Below, in pieces: positions 22,722 to 36,963 of a stretch of 64,000 nt of DNA. Below the pieces are notes generated by a model. The model searched no databases, was not told the DNA's origin, and saw nothing but the letters and a program-made list of their open reading frames with translations. The stretch is from Cristatella mucedo. Its lineage: Eukaryota > Bryozoa > Phylactolaemata > Cristatellidae. The number at the start of each line of letters is the position of its first letter. Within the stretch, counting starts at the first letter, position 1. The DNA lies in assembly GCA_009760855.2 (NCBI GenBank), contig WPIO01000012.1, positions 2,944,001-3,008,000 of the forward strand, read 5' to 3'. A program made the translations under genes and the position numbers.

Positions 22722-22777
22722 ATGTCCGACGAGACAGCACCTCTCATCGCCGGCGGAGGTGGACCTAGGCAACTCGG
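22707..22777 (+). CDS. MFSD8: MFSD8 exon 1: N-terminus with dileucine-type sorting motif
   Basis: In-frame ATGs lie at 22707 and 22722 ([14 protein letters not shown]). ETAPLI fits the acidic dileucine pattern [DE]xxxL[LI] and sits where human MFSD8 has its EPLL lysosomal sorting signal. The donor is uncertain. Exon 2 requires a phase 2 donor, met by GC donors at 22778 (GG|GCAAGC) or 22769 (AG|GCAACT). A GT site at 22846 would be phase 1 and break the frame. Confidence 0.65.
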
Positions 22778-25700
22778 GCAAGCCTGGCCGCGCGAGCTGC
22801 GATTGCTGTTCTGCATCGCTTCTGCGCGATTTCTCTGCCGAGCCGGTAGGTTTTGGTTCTCACACACTTGGAATTTTCTCTCATCCTCAGCCGCTCGTCG
22901 GAGAACCGAGGCGCAGACGAACAAGAGCGGGCGTATAGAAAGCGATGGCGTTCCATTCGTATCATGTACCTGACCATGTTCCTGAGCAGCGTGGCTTTCT
23001 CGATCTGTATGTCATCCATCTACCCTTTCTTGCAGCGGGTAAGCTTTTTTTGCATGCGGCGCCCTCCGCGTCCACGCTAGGGCTCAAACCATGCCGTGCG
23101 GGAGCCTGTGCCCTCTTGTGAAGGAGCTCTTTCGACAGCATTAAAGCCGTCCGAAGTGAAATACCGCAGTCGGACAATACTTTTTGGCGATGTCGAGCCT
23201 TAGCCAGGGATAAGGGGATGTAACTTCACGACCCAACTCTTGGGTTCGAGTCCTGCAGCTGTCAGCTCTTTATTGTCTTGAAAGCTGCTTAATTTTCTGC
23301 CGCTATAGAGCCGAGACCCTTGAATCATCCGATCCTCAGTTTTACCTTTTTTTATGAGAAAACGAGTGCACCCCGTGAGTGTGTGAGCTGCTGCATGACT
23401 CAATCCTGAAGCTCGCTACTGCAGGCTCTGTGCTTGCGGCTGTGATAATGACCTTGCATAACCCACGATCTGAAGCTCAGCTGCTGCTGGTTAGGATGTA
23501 CGTGTAGGATTCAAAGCCATTCGAGATGCGTAATTGTTGGCACCTGCGTTCGCTGTTGGGGTGTACCACATCAGTCAGGTTTCAAGACCATTTGTTGGCC
23601 ATCGTAGGAGAAGGAAAAAGAGGTCCGGTTGTGGCCAGATGGTGGCCAGAGAAAAAGGGAAAGATAGAGCAGCAGCTGGAGCGTTGGATAGCCCTTTGTT
23701 TTCCCACTAGCAAGCCGAATGCTGGGTTGCTGGGCATGGCTGAATTGTAGCCCAGGAGTAAGATGCTCGCTTTCGCTACCCAGGTCATTTGTTTGCTCGA
23801 GTCCAACTGCTAGAGGCGCTGATAGCCATTGAGGCCTCTTCTACTTCTATTAGACGACTGCATCAGTTCCACAGTCAAGTCTGCCTACTTTCAGCTGCAC
23901 AACATTGCTGAAATCCAGGCCTGTTTAGACAGGGATACCACATCTAAACTGGTCCTTGCATTTGTGACATCCCGTCTTGACTTCTGTAACTCACTGCTTG
24001 CTGGTCTGCCGGCCTGGGCAATCAGACGCTTACAGATGGTGCAAAACTCTACAGCTAAGCTTGTCTTTTGTGAGCGTCGCATTTGCCTTACAACACCACT
24101 TTTCGCCGACCTTCACTGGCTCCCAGCCTAGCTATGAGTCGACTTCAAGGTTTTGTCACTCACTTTTAGGCTCCATTATTTGGCTCCAGCCTACCTATCA
24201 GATCTACTGCCCTACTAGGCCAAGCATCGTACCACCTGCTTTTCGGAATCTAACTAATTACCTGTACCTCATATAAACCTCAAATTCTTTGGAGGCCGTG
24301 CCTTTAGTTCGTATGCTCACAAAGCCTGGAACTCACTCCCGGCTTGTGTCAGGACATATCCTGACTTGACCACTTTTAAAAAGAAACTAAAAACGCACCT
24401 ACTTATCACAGCATTTGGTGGTTCCCTGTGATACCTCCTTTATGTGCTAATACACGATGACACTGCATGCTGCCACTAACCAAACTTGCATGCTGACCCT
24501 GTGCATGTCACTCCTAACCATGTTATTCTTGTTGTTTATTGAGCATGCTACCACTAACGATTCGATCGTGTTTCCTTTTCAACAAATGTGGAGTGACTAC
24601 AAACAGATTGAGCTCTCTGAGGGTGTTATATCAAATGTATTATTATTATTATTATATAAATGAGACTGTTGATCAGCTAACCTTAAACTTTACCCGGCTG
24701 AATTCATAGATGATCAGGCAATTTAGTTGGGTAGCCAGCACTTGTCTTATACTGACTTGATCCGGGCAACTTTGCTGTAACACAAACCTACACAATGAAA
24801 TGTGAATTTTTGTAGTCGACTGGTTTTAATGGGCACACCTACTGACATGCAAACTGCACACCAACTGAATCTTGACTGCTCTGTGTCAGTGCTCCAGTGT
24901 GGTCACGATTGACGGGTGCTACCAAACGATCCGGCATCACTTAGCGCTCAGAGTATTTTGCTTGAATGGATGGAAATTATGCGGTGTGACTGTAGGTTCC
25001 GGTTGGCCTGGCTAGTGTGAGTCGCCGCTCTCATGCACAGGCTGCTCATAGAGATTAAGGCAGTTAAGACGATCTCAGTGCATCATTCTGGCACAGAACA
25101 TGGCCATCTTGCTTATGTAGTGGGCTGCGGGTTTGCGCTACTAATGTTGATCGCTTCAGCTGGAGCCGACGATTTTTAGCTTGCAGGAATATGCGAAGGG
25201 TGGGAGGGGTGACTTTGATCCCGACATTCGCCCACCTTTTGCTGCGGCTTTCCCAATTGTCTCTATGATTTTTGTCAATGGTGGGGTTGTTTTTTTACCT
25301 TTGGTTTGGTGCTGCCATATGTATATTTCAAGCTTTTTTAGGAACCAAAGAGATTGAGGAGGAGGCAGGCAGGCAGGCAGTTTTGCACTTTAGTCATCTT
25401 TAGCCATCTTTTTCTGCCACTCTTGTACCGAAATGCTATGACTATCGTGACGCCTTCACCTTGAACTCTGCCTTGAGAACCCCGTCGCAGACTAGCAGGG
25501 CAGGCACTCGAGCTTGGATTTGCTCTGGTCTCTTTCCAGCTCGACCCGACGACCACCCCGTCGACAGTGGGCTGGGTTATAGCCTCGTACAGTCTGGGCC
25601 AGTTCATCGCTTCGCCCTGCCTCGGCTTTTGGGCTAACCGGAGGCACAGCTCGCGCGAGCCACTTGTCTTGTCCATGCTGATCTTTGTGGTAGCAAACGT

Positions 25701-26152
25701 GCTGTATGCATACCTGCAAGACTTTGCCAGCGGCCTTCGAGTGCCGATGGTCATCGCTGCAAGGACCGTGATCGGCTTTGGTGCCGGTGAGCTCGCTGCA
25801 GCAGCGCCGGCAGAGGCAGCTTTGTGATGGGCATGCCTTAATCATGGCTCCGCATGGAGCTGGGACGCTGTCCACTACCATCGTGACGGATGCCAGCGAC
25901 AGCATTTGAGTCCACAAGTCGACCGGCCAAAGCAATGTCCCACTGTCTGCCGTGCTCCGGTAGTTTTGTGAAAAATTACTTGTTTTTCCAGGTAATGTGG
26001 CAGTGGCGAGATCGTACGTGGCTGGCGCAACAACACTAGTAGAGCGCACTGGTGCCATGGCTAACATAGCTGGAGCACAGGCACTGGGTTTTATGCTCGG
26101 ACCAGGTGAGTTGGTGACCAGTTGACAAGTTGGTGGAGTCGACCACCAACGA

Positions 26153-26190
<38 letters not shown>

Positions 26191-29100
26191 ATGCTTAGGC
26201 TCTCATTACCACCATGCATGGTGTACCTGCGTGATGGCCAGTCGATCAACTAGGCGCCACTGCTGGTGCCGGTTTGCATGTTTGTCCACTTTTTGATGCA
26301 ATCCAAAGTAGCCAATTTCGTCTGATCACTATGCTCCAGCCTTCCAGGCGGCATTCTCGCCACTGGACTATCCGGGACCCGTGCACGAGCTGTGGCTGCA
26401 GCTGAACGTCTACACCGCTCCGGGACTGCTCTCAGCAGTGCTTGGTATAGTAAACGTTTTGCTGGTCGTCTTAGTACTACGCGAGATACACGTGAATACC
26501 TACGACGGCAGCATAAACAGCAACGAGGCTATAAACGATGCCGAGGCCGACAGCGTGCGCCAGGTTGTGTCGAGCAGCATCGCTTCGTCAAAGGAGGTTG
26601 GAGGTACTGCGCCTGCACTGCTCTCTCCTGTTAGTGCCATTTAAAAGCGAGTGATCGGTTGTCTTGAGGTTGATACGAAGCCCTTGTAGATCCGAGAGAG
26701 GTGCGAGTAATGCGGCAGTTGCAACGTCCAGACAGACAAACACATCTGTAGAGCTGTGCACCAACGGTGCAGACCTGCAACGAGTGAATTACATAAGCCA
26801 TGGTGGGTCGTCACGAATGCATGAACCAGCTTGGCTGCTCTATCCTCGTCTTAACAAGCCCAAATCTTTACATTGTTATGTGGATGAAAGTAGGTAGACT
26901 CAATTTGTGGAGCTGGTGTGATCACCTAGCAAGTGGTCATTCTGGAACTAATTTCGTGCAGAGACTACCGAGAGGGATGTGCTGGACGAGCTATTTTGAC
27001 TTTAAAGCTTCGCAGTTCTTGAGTGGCACTAATTTTGTATGTACCTATTTGATAATCTTATCTTCATGCAATTTGATCAGGTGCAAGGTTGTTGAGAGAG
27101 CTTGGGGTGACAGAAGATCGGGAAGATAAAAGCACAGATATAGATGTGAACCATTTATGTATAAATAAAAACATATGCTTCGCTTGGCGATTACATTAGT
27201 GAGAGGAAATTATGAAAATTGTGAGAGAAAAAAGTTCAACTGGAGCAAATCTCCTGATTATCCCATACTTCGAAGGCTCGCCGGATGGCCGTTCGATGGC
27301 CATTGATATCTGACCGTTGACATATCCCACTAAGATAAGATTGAAATTTTTACAATGCATCTCGCCAGTAATTCCCTGTCCTTGTCACTCAAGAAGGGCT
27401 TAGTGATCAATGGTATCAAACGCTACCAAGAGACCTAGTAAAACTAACAGAGAGACTCTACCTACGTCAACATTCCTAAGAAGGTTGTTCTAATCTTTAC
27501 AGCAGTGCTTGATCATGTTGTGGACTGATGAGCTGTTGATCTCCTGACGAGAATTTAAGTGCTAGGTTTGATGTTTTAATATATTAGTTTGGTTGGTCTG
27601 CCATTACTCGTTCGAGTGACGTCGAAACGAATCGTAGAAGGCAACTGAACCGGCAAAGATGCTCTATGTCAGCATTCCTGATCGAGTCGTTGTATGCTCA
27701 CAGATGTTTTTACTCTGTCGAGTGATTCGCTCGAAAACATGACTGGAACTTACATGCCAAGTTTGAAGTTTAGATATAAGATATTAACTGATCTGCCACT
27801 ACTCCTTGAAATGTCTTTGAGGAAAACAGCAATAGGGAGACAAGGCAGAAGTTGTTTTAAGTGCTTTTGATCTAGTGTCGGCTTCTTAATGAATAGCCTA
27901 AACAACTGGCTCTTTGGAAGGTGCTGAGACATAGCATGATGCTAATGACAGATTTACCATGTTAGTTATGTAGAGCAGAGATAAATTAGACATCCCAGAA
28001 GGAGAACAGGAAGCATGTGGTCTATGCAAATGAATTTGATATGCAGTGCTAGCCCCAAAAAGCTCTTTACATCATATGAATTAATACGAATCTGAAACTT
28101 TGCTGCGTTTAACAAAATCACGGCCAAAAGCAGTACCACAGGGTAAAATAAATATCAGGAAGCAGTAAATTACCAGATTGTACATGCTGCCACCTTAGTT
28201 GGACTTCTATGTGTGGAACAACATACACAATTAACTTGTTTGACAGTTTCACATGGGTGTAAAAACAGTTGATCTTTTCGAAGGATAGTTTTTAGCAGCA
28301 CAATCAGACGACGGTGGTGTAAGATTTTTTGATGTGCCACATATGCCTCTCTAGAAAAAATGCATCTTAACAGCTATTTCTGTCTGGCACTAGTTTGGGG
28401 AATGTTCAAGGTTTGGGACTTCATGTTTTACGCATGCACATACATAGGCCAGATCCTGTTTGAGAATATGCAAGAAATTGATAGTGCAGTTAGAGCAAGA
28501 AACCAACTCACTATGTTTCCTTATGAAAAAAGAGCCGTAGAGTACTACAACACTGCTTTAGAAGTCTTGGCAAACTCACGAGATGCCAAAACCATGGTGA
28601 CCTGCATGGATTAAAATGTGTTCCCTGAAATTATAAGCTGATAGTTTAATTTATTGCTTGCATTAAGAAAACTGAGATAGTTAAAAGCTAGGGTGCAATT
28701 TTAAATAATTCTTTTATTCCTTGTTTACCAGAAAATGCTGTTTGATTTTTTTCTTTTCCATCGGGTCATCGAATTTTAACAAATCTTTGAACCATGTCAA
28801 ACTTATTGTTGTGAATGCTCAAGTTAGCATGCTTCAAACTCTCGGTGATTAGGGAAAAATGCACAACACGGTTGGTGAGATACATTTTTATAGAATCGTG
28901 TACTAGATGCATCTAGTAAATTACTTCAAAATTTTCCGGTGATGCTAGAAAATAAAATCCAAGTGTTTACCCATACTTTTCATCTGGTAAGCTAAGTAGA
29001 TTGGTAGCATGTCTGATTTGTTACAAGTATTCTTTACTCATGCAAGTCATATGCTCTGGTGAAATTTTTTTGGCCTGCTTTTATCTAAAAACTGAATTAT

Positions 29101-32100
29101 CAGAGATTAGAATTCGATCCTCAGGATGCATAGATTTTCAGGCCAGCACTGCATATAGAAGGCTAGTAGTCTTCTTAGACTGGGAGATAAATATTCCAGA
29201 TCAGGGCTGCAGGAACAGGCTTGAAGATGGAGATTGATGAAGAGCAAGGAATGGAGGATGAAACTTTTACATTGAACTCTCTTATTTGTCGATCTTTCTC
29301 ACAAAGAATCTTGAGAAACGATCGGCTTGATTTCCACAAGGGTGGCTAGGTATGGTGCTGAGTTGGGTGCAGGTAGTGGTCAAGCAGGGATTAGTTGTTA
29401 TCATCTATATTTTTAGGTTCTGCGTTTGTGATTGCTCTACATTCGCAATTTTTAATAAAATTTTTACCTGTGTAGTACCTGTTGTTTCCAAATTGCTTGT
29501 GCCTCGGAAGTATAGAAAATGGTTATTATATCCTTCAATCTTTGCTGTTGTGACCAGGGCACTGATTAACTGGAAATAAAACTATTTCCGATACAAAAAT
29601 TGACAAAGTTGCATATTGTGATTTGCATTTAGTCACAGAGCACAGCAATGAATCAAAATTAACGCATATTTACTTTGAACTCAAACATAAACTACTACTC
29701 ACAAGAGTTCAGAATTGATTAGTTCTAGATTTGTGGCTATACAGCAAATCGCTTTCTCAAAGAAGTCCCCAAACAGTCCCCTGTCCAGTTTTCGTTATAA
29801 TACTATTGGTAGTGACTTTCCAAGTTCGCTGTATCTTAGTGAAAGTGCTTCCTCCCCTTGCTCTTTTGAGTAAGCTCCCATGTTCTCTTTGAATTTGTCA
29901 AGATGAGCATCAATATTATGGACTTTGTGGAATAGTTGGCATCCGATTTAGGCATAAAGTGCCTAGAAAGAGATTTAGTTCTGTAAGGGCGCTATAACAA
30001 ATGTATTGTTATTCTGATTCTTTATGAACCAGCTGCTCATAGTTTTCATTATTATTTCAGAATGTTTTAACCAGTGTAACGAAACTGTTCCAAACAGCCT
30101 TCTGTTTCTTATTCAGCTTCTTGACGAATTCGTCACACTATGATCTTTGTTCACCAAGTCCGTCTTGGGGGCCTCTCATCTCGCCTGGGCATCACTGGCA
30201 CTGCCCTGCAATTGTTCAGGTCCTATCTCAGTTGGAGACTCCAGGGTATTGACGTGAATGGACAAAGATCATCTGAAGTACCTCTGAAATATGGAGTACC
30301 TCAGGGCTCCGTGCTGGATCCGGCTCTTTTCAAGGTTGATACTCTCCCTGTGGCTGATGTGATTGCCAAGCACAATCTAGGCTTTCACTTCTATGCGGAT
30401 GACACTCAGTTGTACCTTTGCTTTGATCCCTTCCAGCCTTCGAGCACCTCAAATTCTCTAAACTCACTTGCTGCATGCATTGATGACATCTGTACAAGGA
30501 TGGCAGCAAATTTTCTAAAAACTAAACGATGACAAAACTTATTAATTTTGGGCAAACGCAGTATGATTCAGAAATTGGAAACGCTGAGGCTCAAAATTGG
30601 CTCTGCCAGCATATCACCTGTTGAATCAGCTCGAAGTCTTGGTGTCATGTTCCAAGGTGACCTCTCGTTAGACGACCACATCAGCTCCACAATCAAGTCT
30701 GCCTACTTGCAGATACATAACGTTACTAAAATTCGGGCTTGTTTAGATAAGGATACCACGTCTAAGTTGGTCAATGCATTTGTGTCATCCCGTCTTGACT
30801 TCTGTAACTCACTGCTTGCTGGCCTACCGGTATGTGCAACCAGGGGATTACAGCTGGTGCAAAACTCCGCAGCTAGGCTTGTCTGTCGTGAGCTGCACAG
30901 TTGCCACGTCACACTACTTCTCGCCGACCTGCCCTGGCTACAAGTCAAGCAGCGGATCGATTTTAAGGTTTTGTCGCTCACTTTTAGGTCACTTCATTCT
31001 TTGGCTCTAGCCTTTCTCTCAGATCTACTGCCCCAGCATGCCAAGCATCGTACCACCCGCTTTTCGGAATCCAGCAGTATACCAATACCTCGTACAAACC
31101 TCAAATCCTTTGGAGACCGTGCATTTAGTTCGTATGCTCCCAAAGCCTGGAACTCCCTCCTGACTTGCATCATAACATCTCCTGACTTGACCACATTTAA
31201 AAAGAAGTTAAAATCACACCTATTTAGGACAGCATTTAGTGAGTCCCTGTGATTCGTCCTTCATGTGCTTGTGCGTGCTGACACTGCGTGCTGCCACTAA
31301 CCACACTTGCATGCTGACCCTGTGCATATCACTCCTAACCATGTTATTCAAGTTGTTTATCAAACATGAAATTACTCACCATTCAATCGTGGTTTCCTTT
31401 GCAGCAAATGTAAAGCGCTTAGAAAGAGAATGAGTTCTCTGAGGGCGCTTTATCAAGTGTATTATTATTATTTGTTATATGTGGTCCGACGAAGATACCA
31501 GCTTTGACCTTTGCTTCTGGCAGCTTTGGTCAGACATCTTGGAGGTACCTGAAAGCTGCTAATCCATTATCCAAAACTTTGACAAGGTGCTTGATGAGGC
31601 CAAACTTAATGTGCCTCGTTGCTCTGTGGTAATTCCTTTTTTTAGTGTGCCCTGGCTGTCCCATTGCAAAACAAACTTGTAAACTTCGTGAAACAGCCGT
31701 GGAGACCCATCGTGAATGACTCTATTTTTGAGTCTCCAATGACTTCACAGCCACAGTCTCGATTCTTAAAGGCACTCAGCAACATTTTGACATTGGTATA
31801 GTCCTATTTGAAGTGCATAATGAGCAAAAGAGAAGACGAGTACCTGTTCCTGTTTATGTTGAAGCACGGCTTTGAGGCTCTTGAATAAACTCTCTAGGAG
31901 TAGGTACAAATACTCATGTTACCGGTGATTCTTATAGTATCGAATTGACCTCGAATAAATTGTTGAAGAAGTATGGCCCTTCTTCCTTATTGAAAAAGTT
32001 AGGGGAAAGTTGTGACCATTTTCTGATCTGTTACATTCACACTTTCATCTAATAGGTAGTGCTCCTTGAGCTTAGATATCAGAACCTTAGCATTGGACAT

Positions 32101-35100
32101 GGTAAGAATAACATCTCTTGATTGGATCATTTAGGTCTTTCTGGTTGGGGAAGTATGGCTTTCTTTCCTTAGCTGCATCTGTGATATTGTTATCGGATCT
32201 GCAATATCTTACCAGCCGTCTGAATTTCCAGTCTCTCCTACTGAAGGTTATTGGCCCTACCTCTGAAGGGGTGGGTGCAAGAGGCTGCTCAGGGCGTTGG
32301 AGTACTGGGGCCATGGATAAAGGAATGTGTGGATACATGATGGGAGGCGCGCTCTTGCCAGTTCGACGTTTGGAAGGGTTCGCCATGTAGAGTTAGCAGT
32401 TGCTTGAGGGATCGGTCAGTTCCAGGAACGTTCTTGGGATTGCTAACTTCATGGCTCTATCTTCTCTCCTGCACCGGTCTGTAAACGCACCGGAATTGTT
32501 CAAATGAACAACGATGATTTATGCATTACCTAATAATGTGACAGAAATCCTATTTAGCAAGCAGCATTTGTTCACCTCACCTTAAAGAGTTGTGTAGAAG
32601 TGTTTGCGTGTAACATAAGGTCCCAGGGTTTGTCTTGATCCCCTACAGGAATGCCAAAGTATGCTTTGTTAGTCTTTCACATCTTAACCCATGCTTTCAT
32701 TGACTGCTTTTTTGCTCATGATAAATTGTGCTCATATGTAGCAAAATCCATCTCCTTGGTGTAAGCAAGCTCGATACCATGTCAATCAAATATTCTCTTC
32801 ACTATTTCCTTACACAGGAATAACATAAACTAAAATTTTGGTTTAAAGGCACCTGTACTGTTGCACATCTATGGATACTACTCTATAGTGTTATGTCTGC
32901 CTAACCCTCACTAATTTGTATATCTTCGCTTGGCGTTAGAAGTGAACCTGACGTCTGCACCGTGCCTAACAGCACAAACTGGAGAATTAAAAAGATATCA
33001 TAGTCCTGACTGGAGTAGCAAAGTTTTTGTGGAGCAATAGCTAATTTCTATATATTGCAGGCATAAGGAATTAGGAAAACTCACTTTGAATCTTAAGTCC
33101 AAGAGCAATTCAGATCTATTACGTAATAATAAGGTCCTGGTATGACAGTTGATCGAAAGTCAGTCCTGATTTTGTAATTCTTTTTCAAGGCTTACTTTCA
33201 ATATTCCTAGCAAATTGACCATCAGCAGTAAGCCATAGCATATCTTATAAATTGCGATTAATAAAGAGGAGGAAGCTCGTCTGGAACATCGACTAGCATC
33301 GTGTTTAGCTTTCGACCTTAGAGAGTGAGTCAGATAGAGGATCAGGCAGAAGTGGCAAGGAAAATATTTTTTGCAAACAAACTTTAATATCGTGGTTCCT
33401 CAGGTTTTGCGATTAGAAGACAGTTTTTTGACACCGACGGGTAGACATACTGCAGAGAGCTAGAGATCCACATGTGGTCAGATGTGCAGAAATCGGTCAT
33501 AGTTGGAGTTGGCAGTGTACAGTTGCAGGAGAATATAATAATAATAAGAATAATTCATTTGATATAACACCCTCAGAGAACTCAATCTCTTTCTAGGCAC
33601 TTTACATTTGCTGCAAAGAAGCACGATTGAATGGTTAATGGTAGTATGCTCAGTGAACAACAAGAATAACATGGTTAGGGTGACATGCACAGGGTCAGCA
33701 TGCAAGTGTGGTTAGTGGCAGCATGCACAGTGTCAGCACACATAAGCACATCAAGGACGAATCACAGGGACCCACTAAATGTTGCCATAGACAGATGCAT
33801 TTTTAGTTTCTTTTTAAACGTGGACAAGTCAGGAGATGTCGTGACGCAAGTGAGTGAGTGAGTTCCAGGCTTTGGGAGCATACGAACTAAAGGCACGGTC
33901 TCCAAGGATTTAAGGTTTGCACGAGGTATAGGTAAACACTTGCATTCCGAATAGCAGGTGATACGATGCTTGGCCTGGTGAGGGAGTAGATCTGATAATT
34001 AAGCTGGAGCCAAAGAATGAAGGGACTTAACGTGAGTGACAAAAGCTTGAAGTCGATGCGATACTTGACTGGGAGCCAGCACAGGTCAGGAAGAAGTGGT
34101 GAAGTATGGCAACTGCAATGCCCAAAGCAAACAAGCCTAGCTGCAGAGATTTGCACCAGTTGTCAGTGCCTGAGTGCACATGCCGGTAGACCAACAAGCA
34201 GTGAGTTACAGAAGTCAAAACGGGATATCGGATCGAGTGTGTGCCCTTTGATGTGAGTATGCTCATGCACAGAGCCAGATGAGAAAATGAATCCGCCAGG
34301 AAACAAGATTCGGCATATATAGAGTGTCGATTGAGTTTTCAAAAAGAATGTTGAAATCACCCAGCAAAAGGAGGGGCAATGCCTGGACGATAGCATCGAA
34401 ATGAGATCAGAAAAGTATCAGAAATAAAGCACTTGATTTGCCACCTGAGGCGAAGTTGCAGCTGTAATGGCTGGCAGATAGTACTAACGTGAGAGCATAT
34501 GCTGGCAGAATGGTGGCTCGGAAGCGCATGCCGATGCGTTGGCCGAAAATTCATTTGCGAACATGACCACTGGCACAGAAGCGCACCGACCAGCTGCTGG
34601 GGTGCGTGGAAGCACATGCCGACAAGAAGAAAGCACGTGCCTACCAGTTGGTTGTGCTAATGCAAATGTCGTTGAGATTTTGGATACATGCAGCAAGCAC
34701 CTAAAATCCATAAGCACTGCATTTCACACACTATAGACAGAGCAAACTTAAAAGCTTTAAATAGGTCTTGCCTTTCTTAGTTCTATGCTCGTCAGAACTT
34801 GCAAGTTTTGAAAATAAATCCACCTGTCAGGATGGGATTCAGGTTATTCCGGCCTAATGTTGACTTCGTAATGAGTGGCCTGACAAAAAAGTTGTTTGTG
34901 GCAAAAGCAATGCTCCAGTGTGGCAGCCCATGCATCTTAACCAGCCAAACTGAATGGTGGATTACTACTTATAGCTTTGCGCATCTATAGGAGTCACCTT
35001 AGCCTCTTTAATAATCACATAAAAGAAGCGATCACACTAGCATTTATCAGCAGCACAAGTAGCTGAGTAGGCAGTACCTATGCTTAAATAAATAAATAAA

Positions 35101-36904
35101 GCTCATTTCTATAGCACCCTAAGAGAACTGAATCTCTATCCAAGCTCTTCACATATGCCGAAGAGCTCGATCTCACGACCGCGGTCGTAAAGGTTCCTCA
35201 ACCATGGCCTCGTGTGTTAAAGGTGAGCACATTTTCCTCCTGGCCAAGCCAAAGGGTTTTTTGGTAGTGAGCCCCCTCCTAATAACGTTTTTCATACAGT
35301 GGTGGTCCTAGCAAGGTTCTTTACATAAGCTGTATGGCAGACATGTTGTGTAAATTGTGTTATCGTGTTCACGTGATGTACATATTGGTGGCAACACCAT
35401 TGCACTTCACAGTGTTGATCTACTGACGGAATTTCATATAGATTACCTGACCATTGGCTGCTTACCCGCTATCATTTATCTGGTCGATGTACTGTGACCT
35501 CTTATTATCGGTGATCTTTGACAGTGTGCTAGTTTGTTATCAAAAAATGATAATGTTTTACAAGCAAATGCTTCTGCTAGTCTGAGGTCTAGCAGCCTCC
35601 TTGAGTTCGGCTATAGTATCTCAGCTCAGTGTCTCGAAGCAGGCTCGATTTTTTAAGTGGTACGTATCTGAATTTGGGCGAAGTTGCCTGTTGTGTGGGC
35701 TGATCTGTTAATCTAGTGTAAGCTTACTTTGGAACAGGACGTCCAGATTTTAATGAAGATGCTGCAAGAGATAGCCTGATCGAGCCCTTTTGAGGGTTTA
35801 GGCTATGACTACCGCTGCCTGCCGTGGTATCGAGTGACCTCGATTGCATCACATGTGATATGTAAAGTGCCTAGTTCTCTGAGGGTGCTTTACAAATATG
35901 TTATTATCCCATTTCTGAGTTGTTTTACTAGGTATTCCCATAATTAGCACGACGGTTTTATCGTCATTCAATGTTGAGAAAGTTTGCCGCCATCCAAATG
36001 CAAATGTCAGCAATGCATGCTGCCTGGGAGCTGAGAGAGTTTAGGATGCTGGTATTTAGTGAAGGCAAGCAAGTACACATGTGTGCCATCTGCATAAAAA
36101 TCAAAGCCTATATTGTGCTTGGCGATTGTACTTGAAGAAATAGGGTATAGATTATGAAAAGAATGCGACCTAAACCTGATCCCTGGGGTACTTCCCCCAC
36201 CGTAGTTGAAATGCTTCCTTGATGACCGGTGGCCTTCGAGATTCACTCTATGCAATACCCTATTAAGATAGGACCTAAAATATTGTACCGTAGGGCTCGT
36301 GACGTCTAGGCGAGACGACAAGGCTCAATGGTGGTCACTGTAACCGAGAGATCTAGCAGAATGTCTTCTTAAGTCACCATTCATTAGATGACCACATCAG
36401 CTTTAAGTCAAGGCTGCCTGCATTCAGCTATGTACATTTGCAGAAATTCGGGCCTGCTTAGATAAGGATACCACAGCCAAGCTAGTCTGTGCATTTCTGA
36501 CATCCCATCTGTACTTACAGCATGTAACTAACTATGCCAGCGCATCGAATTAAGAAAGAAAGAGAAGCCTAAGGTGTTATATCGTTTATAGTCGAGCAAT
36601 TGATTGATTTCAACCAGGTCTTTCACAGCAAACCTGTCAAGGGTGTCGTTGTGAATTATGAATGATTAGGGGTTTATTTTATATGAACGTGTATTCCATA
36701 GCCATGTTTAAAGAGCTGTCCCTAGGTTTGTAGCTAGCTCGATGACTATTAAGCTAGACTAATTCATACTGTACGAATTAATACATTCTGTACTAATTCA
36801 TACATGTATACTGAGTGAGACTGCTGTGGTGGGTAGTGGCTCGAATAAAGCAATAGATACTGGATATGCAGCCCTTACTCGCTGGCTCCCTCTCTCTCTC
36901 TCTT

Positions 36905-36963
<59 letters not shown>

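Noticed and set aside
22544-22924. Antisense frames over MFSD8 exons 1-2
   Set aside because: They are GC-driven mirror frames without motifs; the + strand is clearly MFSD8.
28360-28614. An 84-codon + strand frame in MFSD8 intron 5
   Set aside because: It lies in AT-rich sequence within a decayed LINE region with no domain, splice support or repeat homology.
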